Shown here: piece by piece, positions 21,904 through 31,176 of the stretch
Layout of the letters: each line of letters starts with the position of its first letter
Numbering within the stretch: the stretch's first letter is position 1
From: Aureobasidium sp. EXF-3400
Lineage: Eukaryota > Ascomycota > Dothideomycetes > Dothideales > Saccotheciaceae
DNA: 64,000 nucleotides
Reading direction: 5' to 3'
Assembly: GCA_024195585.1 (NCBI GenBank)
Contig: SWBL01000300.1
Location: forward strand, 1 to 64,000
Translations under genes and position numbers: made by a program
Notes under the pieces: generated by a model
Database searches by the model: none
Seen by the model: only the letters and a program-made list of their open reading frames with translations
Told to the model about the DNA's origin: nothing

Positions 21904-22446
21904 GCTATTGCTCAGAGTAGTTGGACCTGGGTAAGGACCTGGTTGGAAATCCCCTAGAATTCAAGACGACGCCTGCCCTATGGCATATGCCGAATCAAAC
22001 ATCTAGAAATCAATTTTGCTCACGCACGACCAACAGCTTGACTCCCGAGCTTACAGCTCAAGTTGATCACCAAAACTGTGGGATTCTTGACGACTGTACT
22101 TGTAAATAAGCTTATGCCGAAATGCACCACAAGAGCAGCAGCATATCAAAGTAGTTGAGAGATCCTCTATGCTATCAGTAGAGAATAGAAGGTAGAGCTA
22201 CTTGGTATTTGCATGTCTTCGAGAAGACCTAGTCTGACAGTATTCAGTGACAACAAACAAACTTATATTACTAGATTGAAGTATAGAAAGTCAAAGCAGA
22301 ATCATATACAGAGCGAGACTTGAAAACATTCCACGAAAAGACAAAGATACAGCGATCGAGCAGAGCTTGATACTGGACAACAATCGAAGATTGATTATAG
22401 CCACCTCTCGCATCCACATAAATTTGGCAGTCCCAAGACACTTTTC
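21904..22446. other. Convergent intergenic region
   Basis: 3' flanks of the UGT (plus) and the mucin-like gene (minus). No further gene seen. Confidence 0.45.
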
Positions 22447-24054
22447 TCACGATGCCGGGCAAGAAACGGTATTGGTCTGTACGAACGAGTTGGTCGAAGG
22501 GTTGAGCGTGATCTCCATACCGGGAGTGATCTCGGGGCTGTTATTCAGCGAGAACTGGGCGAAATTCCCTCCAGTACGGCTCTGTGCGCCTACAGTCTGG
22601 TAACGCTGCGACGATGAGGGCATCGCATTATCCACTTGGATATAGTTGTACACGATCGAGTTGGGGACGGCTTCCTTGTATGTGGCGAGGAAGTGGTTGT
22701 AATGCCCTTGGTTGCCGAACAAGTCTGTGTACCACTCGAATGAGACCTTGCGGTTTGGTGCTTCACCATCAACCTGGTAGTAGAGTCCTTGCGGGGTGCC
22801 AGCGTAGATGTACAGATCGTTCCAATAAGGAAGGAAGCAAGTGTCCGGCAAGCCGGCTGCGCCAGTGCTAGTGCCGACGGGCAGCTGAGAGGGCACAAAG
22901 CTTGGGGACACATCATTTGTGAGTGCGATCCAGCCATTGACAGAGACTTGGACCACGTTGCTGCTCACGCCATACAGCTGCATAGCAAAAGGCAGCGTGA
23001 CCTGGTAGACTGGTAGATCATCAAGGTTGGCAGTTGCGAGGCCGTTCGCATCAACGCCGGTGATAGGCGTTGGGCTAGGCAACACTACGCTGGGAGTTCC
23101 GACCACAGCGCCAACAGTGACGGTAGTTGTGCTGATGATAGTAGTGGTTGTGACAGGAGTCGAGGTAGCCAAAGGTGTGATGATTGTTGTGGGTGTCACG
23201 ATGATGGTCGTGGTGGGGAACAATGTGGTCAACGGTGTAGAGGTGGAAGTTGGTGTAATGGTCAAAGAGTCAGCAACGTCGACTGTCTGAATCATCGTGC
23301 TAGTGATGGTCGACTGAACGGTACTTGTGACTGTGGGTGTCGTGATTCTCAAGCAGCTGCAGGCTGAAGATATTTTGGCATTGCCTTGCGAGATCAAAGG
23401 TGATGGAAGAATGAGTGTGTGGGTTGGCCCCTTGCCAGGCACGACACTGGAGCGACTAACAGTTGGCTTGGACGAAGCAGTGTTCAGGGGGTAACTTGGT
23501 ACGGGGCATTTGCTGATTGAAGGACCAGTATAGGGTGCCTTGGTGCTAACCGATTTTGCCGGACCGCGCCCTTTGGAGCCCTTGTTGCCGTCTGGCATGG
23601 CATTGCGCTTTCTGGCACCTGCGACGTTCGTGGCACAGACAGTAGTAGTTGCCATACTGGTCTCGGACACGGTGCTCGTATCGCCGAGGATGGTGGAGCT
23701 TTCCAGCTCTATAGTGACCGCATCGGTGGTTATGGTAGCAACGCTTGGATCTGCCGTAATCGTAGATGTTGCGTCCGTTACAGTCACAGCATCTGCTGTG
23801 ACCACATTGGTACCTGTAGTAATCGTGGTAGTGACTGTTGTTGGGGCGACGGTGGTGATGGTGGTCGTGGTTGATTGAGTAGAAATCTGTAACCAGGTGG
23901 AGCAGAAGGAACTCGCGCCAGGATACAAGTTGAGGGCTCCAACAACTGCTGCCACAGGGACACAGTTACCATTTCCGAGAGCTCGTTCATCGAGCAACAC
24001 AGGTGAGGCAGTTGCGACAGCCCATGCAGAGCTGAAGAGAATCAATGAACGCAT
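22447..24054 (-). CDS. Secreted mucin-like surface protein, 535 aa
   Basis: Single exon. I chose the ATG at 24054 because it begins a clean signal peptide (MRSLILFSSAWAVATASP); an ATG 66 bases upstream would bury it. Residues about 60-130 and 270-345 are Thr/Ser/Val-rich strings (TTTTITTVAPTTVTTTITT), expected to be heavily O-mannosylated. Between them is a dibasic AGARKR site that Kex2-type proteases would cut, then a K/G-rich stretch. The last 170 residues form a compact beta-rich domain (VYQVTLPFAMQLYGVSSNVV, VNGWIALTND, FLPYWNDLYIYAGTPQGLYY, VSFEWYTDLFGNQGHYNHFL) resembling a lectin-like or adhesin head. A wall or secreted adhesin is the likely role, by inference. A copy of the GGTAAGCTGA(C/G)AGCTGAA motif sits about 165-180 bp upstream. 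Confidence 0.75.
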   Translation of the reverse strand: MRSLILFSSAWAVATASPVLLDERALGNGNCVPVAAVVGALNLYPGASSFCSTWLQISTQSTTTTITTVAPTTVTTTITTGTNVVTADAVTVTDATSTITADPSVATITTDAVTIELESSTILGDTSTVSETSMATTTVCATNVAGARKRNAMPDGNKGSKGRGPAKSVSTKAPYTGPSISKCPVPSYPLNTASSKPTVSRSSVVPGKGPTHTLILPSPLISQGNAKISSACSCLRITTPTVTSTVQSTITSTMIQTVDVADSLTITPTSTSTPLTTLFPTTTIIVTPTTIITPLATSTPVTTTTIISTTTVTVGAVVGTPSVVLPSPTPITGVDANGLATANLDDLPVYQVTLPFAMQLYGVSSNVVQVSVNGWIALTNDVSPSFVPSQLPVGTSTGAAGLPDTCFLPYWNDLYIYAGTPQGLYYQVDGEAPNRKVSFEWYTDLFGNQGHYNHFLATYKEAVPNSIVYNYIQVDNAMPSSSQRYQTVGAQSRTGGNFAQFSLNNSPEITPGMEITLNPSTNSFVQTNTVSCPAS

Positions 24055-25231
24055 CGTCTTGGAGGATTGTTGGAAGAGATCAGTGCTGGATTGTGCAATT
24101 GAGAGAGCGGAGATAGACATTTTATATGTCCTCTCGTCAGGTCTGGGCTCTGAAGGTCTTGCGCGATTTGTTTTCGCATTAGCGACCGAGGGTGAGTGAT
24201 AGGACAGAAGACCTGCTGGTAAGCTGAGAGCTGAAAAGCGTTGCTGCTACGCTCCTCACAGCCGTACAACGGATATACAGGTTTGATGTACGTGCGGAGC
24301 TCAAAGACACACTCTGATCAAAGTCCATGCGACTACATTCAAATGCATAACGATCGTGGTCCCAGCTTTACCCTGAGGCGACACAAGACACCTGTGAGAG
24401 GTTGGTCGAGAATCGATAGTCTTTCTCAAGAACGTCAGAGTCTAGCTGAGGGTAACTCTCATGCTAGATCGTCTTCTCCGCATATTATGAGACGATCTGT
24501 ATCACGAAAGGCTACTACAATTTACGCTCGGCGGGGTGATCAGCTTATAGCAGATGATACTAAGCTCGCGCGATAGCAACGTCGAGCTGAAGGTTCAGGG
24601 ATTGCCCGACTTTTTGCCATAAAGGACGTCCGGTATCGGGTCGCTGTGCTGCAATGCAATGAACCAGCCCGCCAAGATCTTGGTATAATAGGACCATCCC
24701 GTCGGACAGAGCGCATTGCGCGTCGATCTTGCTTTCCATACAAATGGGTCAACCAAAATGGCAGGCCCTTACAAGCCGTGGAACGACTGCAACGAACGTT
24801 CCTGTTTTCTGATCATTCCTATCGTATGCGCCTGCAAATCACATTTATTGCTCTTTAGCTTTGTGTCAGTCGTAGTCCGCATGTAAACGGCTTTTCGGCC
24901 AGGCATGATGATACCTGACCTTGCAGCTCTGGCCGGCTTCCCTGCGTGACCGTTTCCTGTCTTCTAGAAGAACTGGTGAAGCGTGCGTGCTTTAGCTCCT
25001 TTCGCTCTCGTTCTCGGTCAGAATTTCTGAGCAAGGACATTTTGGAATTATATGCAATCGACCGAACGAACAACCTGCGTTTGGCAACGCCATGGTTTCG
25101 TCCTTGTCATTAGCGGTTTGCCAGAGTGCGCATGATATGGTCAAAGGAGATATGGTCCCCTCGACGATTTTCGCTATCCCTTCAAGTCAGGAGTGATCCG
25201 CTAATGTCGCATTCGTTCAGCACATGCACAA
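24055..25231. other. Intergenic, no supported gene
   Basis: About 1.2 kb with only unconvincing frames (24241-24576 plus is R/S-rich but matches nothing). Includes the promoter region of the mucin-like gene with the motif at 24218-24235. Confidence 0.4.
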
Positions 25232-25273
25232 AAATTTCCTAACGTGCAGGTCCTGGCTCACGTTAGGAAATTT
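25232..25273. repeat. 15-bp perfect inverted repeat, 12-bp loop
   Basis: AAATTTCCTAACGTG at 25232-25246 is the exact reverse complement of 25259-25273. A stable hairpin or cruciform is possible. It lies just beyond the 3' end of the minus-strand pseudogene at 25284, so it could be a 3'-end structure or a tiny transposon footprint. Confidence 0.75.
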
Positions 25274-25283
25274 CCCAAATTGC

Positions 25284-26010
25284 TCAGGGCGTCGCGATTT
25301 GAGGCGACTCCCGGTACTCTACAGACCATGAGCCCTGCGTACGAAAGCTGATGTACCAAGTGGGCATAAGAGCCTGGTAGGTGACGCGCATCCGAATACG
25401 ATCCAGCTCCGTATTGTCGGTTTCAATCTCAGCTCGGACACCTCCCAGCATCTCCAAACAGACCAGGTTCACATAGCCTGTGCCCAGTTCATCTCCTGGT
25501 GGAGGTGGTCCGGAGACAACGGACTGCAATGCCTCTTCGTCGATGTGAACGCAAAAGTTGTATCGTTGAGACCGCATTGCCGGAACGCTTTATTCGCGTT
25601 GTGGAGCATCTCGTACCTATTGCCTGGAATGTTCGTGTACGGGGGTGGTCTCCGCAGCGTCGAACAGAGCTTTATCCTCAGTTACCCTCAAGGATGTAGT
25701 AGTCCAGGCTCTCCATCATATCGAGCTCATTTCGTTGTTGCAGTGACTCTCGGATGTAGAAGCCGAGGCGCGACATCAGATCTGCCCAATCCCTATCGCT
25801 TGAGTAGGTACAGCGGTAGATGACCCAGCCCCGAATCTTTGAGAAGACGAGAGGGGATAAGATAAGCTTGATGTCTGACAACAAATCACCGAAAGCCCCT
25901 TGTCGCTGGGATTTCCGCGGATCGGGCCGCAAGAATGGTGAAACAAAAGTGCTGCTTTGCGAGATCAAACACTCGAATCCCTTCTGATTCCAACATTGTT
26001 TTCCATGCAT
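25284..26010 (-). pseudogene. Damaged member of an uncharacterised family (copy 1)
   Basis: The minus strand opens with GWVIYRCTYSSDRDWADL and MMESLDYYILEGN, then loses its frame at about 25680. It continues one frame over as VTEDKALFDAAETTPVHEHS-RQ, meets a TAG at 25617-25619 and a TAA shortly after, and resumes as VPAMRSQRYNFCVHIDEEAL and GDELGTGYVNLVCLEMLGG to a normal stop. The copy at 27421-28081 has the same order: GWVIFRTCYTPESENPW, VMAQLDNVLIQDPSLA, RFAAWLATQD, RFKNFIVIDNSVLQS, APYVKVVAAQ. The TAG aligns with the W of RFAAWLA, so it probably arose from TGG. The family has no function known to me. A frameshift plus two stops make this a pseudogene. Confidence 0.65.
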
Positions 26011-26503
26011 CTAGACTTATACAAGCTGGTCTTTGATCCTAAAGGCCCCTTATATTCCATACTTGGGCGTATGCGGGAGAAAATCCAACTGGTTGTTTCG
26101 TCAGCATTCGCGGAGTCGACAGTAGAGAACCAGGCTCGTTGAGCCGTTACATGCAGTCGATTGGAGATACAGTCTGTTCGATGTTAGCATCCACGTTTCT
26201 TCGTCTTGTTCGCCGAGAGTGTGTGGATTAAGATATTGCGACTTTTCTGTGTGAAGTCTTCAGTAAGCGTTTCGGTCGTCAAGAACGATGTTGCGCTTCT
26301 GGTGAACCAGTGGAATTGCTAGGCTGCTAAGAAAATGCTTAGGCAACAACGCTTGCTTGACTCGTGACAGACTTTAGGCAGCACTCGGTGGAACACACTC
26401 AAGATAAGGCACAGCTGTTTTTTCGATCTCTTGGACTATTCCATTTCTTCCCAAATCCTATCAAGGATAGCAGGAACTCGATCACAGATCGAATACCGAA
26501 GCA
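26011..26503. other. Intergenic between divergent genes
   Basis: Divergent promoter region between the damaged family copy (minus) and the unknown gene at 26504 (plus). No gene seen. Confidence 0.4.
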
Positions 26504-27135
26504 ATGCCACGCACAAAACAGACACTTCGACCACCAAGAATTAAGTTCCACCACGATGAGCTTACAACTCCTCTTACAAAAGCTCGTCAAACAAGCATAC
26601 GAATGCCCGACCTTCGTCGTGACCACGTTTTCAGTGCTCTCTTCATACTCGACAAGGTACCTCAAACTGTATGTCCCTAACAACGCAATACTCGAGCTAT
26701 TCATAACATCCCCTACAGATAATCGACGAGGTCATTATGAAAAACCGTGAATATACCGGTGGCTACTTCTTCTGGCTGGCAGAGGATACCTTCGACTCTC
26801 TTCCCTCTGATGATACAAACGGTTCGGTCAAACCAACCATCCCATCTGATTGGGTTTCACCTTTCATTGGCAAGACAGTGGAGGACGCTTTCAGATTCAT
26901 TGCCACTGTTCCCCTTGACACATATCTAGACAGACAATTCATTGCAGTCTTGGATAGTCGTCTCTACAGGGAAAAAGATTGGCTTGTGATCTACAGAATC
27001 GATGAACAAGGAGAGATTACCTCGATTCCTTGCAAGGCTGAGCTCACTAACATGCAACTGCATAGCTACCAGAATCACAACTGGCCAATCTTCATGGATG
27101 ATTGGCTCCGAGATGGAAAGCCAGTACAACGGTGA
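26504..27135 (+). CDS. Unknown protein, 189 aa, H3-tail-like N-terminus
   Basis: Two exons (26504-26656 and 26719-27135) around a 62-nt GT...AG intron; joining gives ...VFSALFILDK-IIDEVIMKNREYT in frame with no stop. The first ATG gives MPRTKQTLRPPRIKFHHDEL, close to the histone H3 tail MARTKQTAR. A later in-frame ATG at 26603 (MPDLRRDHVFS) could be the real start, so the resemblance depends on start choice. The body has a helix, an acidic D/S loop and FIAVLDSRLYREKDWLVIYR, weakly like repeats in the 379-aa protein at 3908-5047. No signal peptide or membrane segment. I do not recognise the family. It lies between two damaged copies of another unknown family. Confidence 0.6.
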
Positions 27136-27420
27136 TTCCGCTTGAGAAGATTGCATAGCACGTGGTCAAAGGCCAATTTCGACTTTGGACGGCTGCGAGA
27201 CTGTTGCTTGCTCATAGCCACTGAACCTAGATCTGAATTCTCTCCAGACAAGAACGATGAGCCTTTTGACCAAGGGACACATAGCAAGATCTGATGAGTG
27301 TTTCTGTACCAATTGACCCAATTTCGAGCCGGAATGCAGCGCAGATCACGCTTTGTCTTGATCTAGGATTTAAAACTTGTAGAGAAAACGTCTACCAACA
27401 CAGTCGACTTGGCAGGCTGC

Positions 27421-28081
27421 CTAGAACATATCGTATCGCTTAGACCAATCGGGCTCGTTTGCGAAATTGTTTGGGCAGAGATCTAAGAGATCGTGTGTGA
27501 AGCTCTCCTCCCAGAACAAGCGCAACTCGATGATCGAAACTCTCATGAACCCAGGGAAGAGTCTGCCGTCATCTGCATTCCGACCAGATCTTGCAGACGT
27601 TGCCGATGGGAGTCTTGTCCCGTCCAGGTGCTGAGCCGCAACGACTTTGACGTATGGCGCCATTCTTTCACTTGCTTTAGCCCGCCTATTGTCAGGACTT
27701 GGTGCGTCTTTGGTGCTCTGCAGCACGCTGTTGTCGATGACAATGAAGTTCTTGAAGCGTTGCAGTGGGAGGTTTTTGCTTCCGTCTGGGTCATCGGTGT
27801 CCTGAGTCGCCAGCCAGGCCGCGAAGCGCGAACGCAATTGGTCGAAAGAAGTTTGCCAGCGATGGGTCCTGTATGAGAACATTGTCGAGTTGTGCCATCA
27901 CTTCCTCGTGTTCATCCTCTTCACCGCATTTTCGGAGAGAAAGTCGGGTTTTATGGTCGAGCCAGGCATCGACGAGACGGATTGCAGTCGGCCATGGATT
28001 CTCAGATTCCGGCGTGTAGCAGGTGCGAAAGATGACCCAGCCCCATGGGTTGGACTCCGAATCTAATTCTTCAGAAGACAT
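27421..28081 (-). pseudogene. Frameshifted member of the same unknown family (copy 2)
   Basis: The 5' frame (28081 downward) reads MSSEELDSESNPWGWVIFRT, LVDAWLDHKTRLSLRKCGEE, VMAQLDNVLIQDPSLA. The 3' frame (to 27421) reads SFDQLRSRFAAWLATQDTDD, RFKNFIVIDNSVLQSTKD, MRVSIIELRLFWEESF and ends SKRYDMF. They overlap near 27850, and continuity needs a one-base slip at about 27855 (CTGGCAAACTTC). No intron of usable size could do this. Protein order matches copy 1 at 25284-26010. One indel is the only damage seen, so an assembly error or very recent decay cannot be excluded; if read through, the product would be about 220 residues. Confidence 0.6.
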
Positions 28082-28737
28082 ATCAGAGTGAGTGAGAATG
28101 CGAGATGATGATCTTTGAAACAGCTTCGTGCTGGGTCAAGACTCCACGTCACGAACCAAAAATTATCTGCTGTAATTACTGGGAACTTCAATCTTGTGAT
28201 ACGCCGAATGGAGCAGAAGGCAACAATTTGAGTTGCTCTCCAGCATGAAGCATCACACTAGTTCCCTATCAGCTCAGTGGATGTCCTCGTGACTGCTGGT
28301 CCTGCAGACGGTGTATGAATATCTGTATCTGCAAGTGTTCCAATTCCCAAGGACCAAGTCGATGGACAGTATTGGACAACCATGCTATGATAAAGTTAGT
28401 AGGAGAGATGACCGCTCTGATCCGCTGGTTGGTGATCAACGTTGCACGTGATTGTCTTTTAAGGTTGTCCGCGGAAGGATTTATTTTCCTGTGTGATAAA
28501 GTGTCCTCGGCCCCGCAGATTATTCCGTTCCCTCTTCTGTTGGTCTTATTTCTTCACTTACTATTTTTCCATCAGCAATACTTAAAACATGCAGGTCTTA
28601 AAAAGTACGTCAAGGCAATGTCGCTCAGAGCCATTAGCTTACTGTAGCCAGGGAATTCCTACATTCTTATCCTCCTTGCTACGCTGATCATTTCGACACG
28701 CTCCGCAACAGCAGTTTCGAAGCAGGAGATACTGGGC
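28082..28737. other. Intergenic, no supported gene
   Basis: Divergent region between the frameshifted family member (minus) and the gene at 28738 (plus). No coding pattern seen. Confidence 0.4.
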
Positions 28738-29289
28738 ATGGATACAAATGTCGAGATTGACCTCACCAGTAAACCAACGCTTGCTCGATTCGCTATCGAA
28801 GACCTGAGTCCTACGGAATGGCAAGCCGAGCATGAGCGTGTGCGAGCTGAACTTGGCGATGAGGCTTACCTCGCTCTTCGTCAATCCGAGATCAATCAGA
28901 AGTCGGAGAGTGTTCTGAAAATGATTGTGACTGGTCAGTGGAAACTCCCTCCGGTCAAGGGCAGTCGGGAAGCCGACCGTATCGGTCTAGCGAATGGACG
29001 AGAATTCCGTGCCGGAGTGGCACAGGGTGTGCCCGAGGATATCACTAAAGCCATGTATGCCTCATTTGGTCACGGTGTCGACTTCGAAATTCCTGAGGAG
29101 TGGCTGCAGTTTGAAGTGTCTGCGGAGGAGCTAGAGAGGGAAGAACGGCAGACGAACGAGGAAAGAGTGCAAGAAGAAGAAGCTCGGAAGCTTGACATTC
29201 TGGAAGGCAGACTCTCAGTCAGAGACTATGGCATGGATTGTTTGTCATCTAGAAGAGATGATCCAAATACGGACAAGAGAGAAATCTGA
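28738..29289 (+). CDS. Hypothetical acidic protein, 183 aa
   Basis: Single-exon frame MDTNVEIDLTSKPTLARFAI. It is highly charged; the C-terminal third (VSAEELEREERQTNEERVQE) should form a long helix or coiled coil. There is no signal, membrane segment or motif I recognise. The frame ends in an ordinary-looking stop but the tail (SSRRDDPNTDKREI) looks random, so the 3' end may be truncated or an intron missed. It probably encodes a small soluble protein; function not assigned. Confidence 0.5.
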   Translation: MDTNVEIDLTSKPTLARFAIEDLSPTEWQAEHERVRAELGDEAYLALRQSEINQKSESVLKMIVTGQWKLPPVKGSREADRIGLANGREFRAGVAQGVPEDITKAMYASFGHGVDFEIPEEWLQFEVSAEELEREERQTNEERVQEEEARKLDILEGRLSVRDYGMDCLSSRRDDPNTDKREI

Positions 29290-29343
29290 TTCGATCATTT
29301 CAGAATTGCATGCATGTATAGAAGTTCAATCATTGTCGATCTT

Positions 29344-30182
29344 TTATACCAACCAAAAACCCATCCAAACCAGTCCCAACACAAAAGTACATGTGGTTCC
29401 AAGCCCCACTAATCTCGGGCCAGCGCCAGCACCACTTGACAGGAAACCATAAGGCGGGTGATCGTTCGGATTCTGCTTGAGATTGGCAGCGGCTTCCGCA
29501 CTAGTCTCGTTGATTGACCGAGAGCCAGCCAGGACGGTAATGTTCTCAAACTGTCCGGGGACGCTCTCAAAAGACACGATTCTATCAGTCAACACAGGGT
29601 AGCAAGCGTTCACTTCAGTATCGTCGGCAATCGAGATGTTTGCCGGACAGCCCTAAACACGGCCAACTACACAGCGGAAAGTTGGGGTAAAGACAACTAG
29701 AAAAGGTCAGACATTAGCAAGGCATGCTTTGGGGTCAATTGTTGTGATTGGATTGTGTAACGCAATAATGACTTACCATATCCGCTAGTGTTATTCTCGA
29801 ATGTCACAGTCTGATTCTCGACCGCCGCAATACTGCTTCCGTACAGAGCCTTAGAGTCGCCTGTAGCATTCTAGAGACCATATTCGACAGCATAACTGTC
29901 GCTCACTCTAGAGCCGTTGGTATAGGTAATGGAGCTTCGGAGGTTGGGCCAGCCACCGCTGAGCACACTGCATGAGATAGAGAAGTTGCTTCCGCTAACA
30001 TCACAGACAACACCAGTGGAGATTATAAGATTCTCAGACTCCAGCGGTCTAGTCTCGTTGGACGTGACATCGAAACCTTGGCAGGATGTGAAAGAAGGAT
30101 CGCGGGTAGCATAGCCTGCCGCATCGACCAGCATAGACGAAGCTAAAAGCTGTATCGAGGAAGTAAGAGGCGTTGACAACAT
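29344..30182 (-). pseudogene. Secreted GPI-type protein with two in-frame TAG codons
   Basis: One minus-strand frame runs from MLSTPLTSSIQLLASSMLVD at 30182, across an 80-nt intron (29697-29776, GTAAGT...CTAG), to a C-terminus LGTTCTFVLGLVWMGFWLV at 29344, preceded by GFLSSGAGAG, a plausible GPI attachment signal. It is rich in Asn/Ser and N-glycosylation sites with spaced cysteines. It is interrupted only by TAG at 29871-29873 (...VEYGL-stop-NATGDSK) and TAG at 29653-29655 (...VVGRV-stop-GCPANIS). Both flanks continue in the same frame, so these are point substitutions, compatible with CAG to TAG or TGG to TAG. A small secreted or wall protein, now probably dead. Confidence 0.65.
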
Positions 30183-30647
30183 GACTGATAAGGACTCGAG
30201 AATTAGAGAGGTAAGTTAGCGGACTGTTCTTGTAAAGCTCAATCTGCAGGTCGATAAATGAGAAGCTCATCGCTCGTAGGATATCTAGCTTTTCTTATAG
30301 TCACATTGGCGTGGCACAGCAAAGAATGGCCAAGCCATCACAGAGTTAGGCAGCTAGAAGACATGTCATTGTAGGATCGATATGCGTCCTAGTCACATCT
30401 TGGCTCTTGACTCGAGCAAGGCAGTTAGTAGCAATAGTGCTGCCAAGGTCGCGACCAACACCCTGCCAAGCTCCTCCGCTCTACGATACGGGCGTAGTCC
30501 GTTGCCGTTATTTCCGAAGGATCAGTGTCTGACATCATCAACCAACTGCACCAACATTAAGACAACGTCCAACATAACTTATCATACAACCAACACCTTC
30601 TTGAACCATTTCGACGCCAATCCATAACTCGGCTTCCCTGCGCGAAG
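30183..30647. other. Divergent intergenic region
   Basis: Shared 5' region of the secreted-protein pseudogene (minus) and the small membrane-protein gene at 30648 (plus). No gene supported. Confidence 0.4.
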
Positions 30648-31058
30648 ATGAATGCCGCTGGCCAAACTTCTCACCAATTCCTTCTTCACGATTCTTTCGA
30701 CAGCTTCTTCCACCTCATCAGCGTCGTCTTTCTCGACAGCATCGTCTTCTTTCTAACGCTGGGAATTTGCATGCTGGCTCCGAGAGTCTTTGTCATCTCT
30801 ATAAAGCACCTCACACGATGGACCCTCAGTCCCGAGAACCAGAAAGCTTTATGCATAGCATTGGCGGCATTTTTCGCATTCATGCATTTATTCTTAACAC
30901 TGCTATTCGGTCTCTATGATGATACAGGAGTCTCCCCCAATGCACCATCGGTCTTTTGGGCAGTCACGTGGTCTACCGGAGTTATTGTCGGTATAGAGGG
31001 AGGGCTTTTGGTTGCGACTGTGGTCGTGCTCATCGGGCTGCAACTTGTAGGCATATAA
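30648..31058 (+). CDS. Small membrane protein, 136 aa
   Basis: Single exon starting MNAAGQTSHQFLLHDSFDSF. Three hydrophobic segments: about residues 24-50 (VVFLDSIVFFLTLGICMLAP), 66-88 (ALCIALAAFFAFMHLFLTLL) and 105-135 (WSTGVIVGIEGGLLVATVVV). The loops are short and the family is not recognised. An internal or plasma-membrane location is inferred only from hydrophobicity. Its neighbour on the right is tail-to-tail, with about 120 bases between stops. Confidence 0.55.
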   Translation: MNAAGQTSHQFLLHDSFDSFFHLISVVFLDSIVFFLTLGICMLAPRVFVISIKHLTRWTLSPENQKALCIALAAFFAFMHLFLTLLFGLYDDTGVSPNAPSVFWAVTWSTGVIVGIEGGLLVATVVVLIGLQLVGI

Positions 31059-31176
31059 GCGCGTCGCCCATGGAAGAGCTTAGATATAAATGTCTCTCTA
31101 CAAGTGGATTGTAGCGGATTGTTCTTTGTAAAGTCATTCAATTCATAATAGGGCATATCCCCGAGATAAAAAACTA

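Noticed and set aside
24241..24576. 111-codon R/S-rich plus-strand frame
   Set aside because: Begins within the promoter of the mucin-like gene and has no domain; no sign of real coding beyond length.
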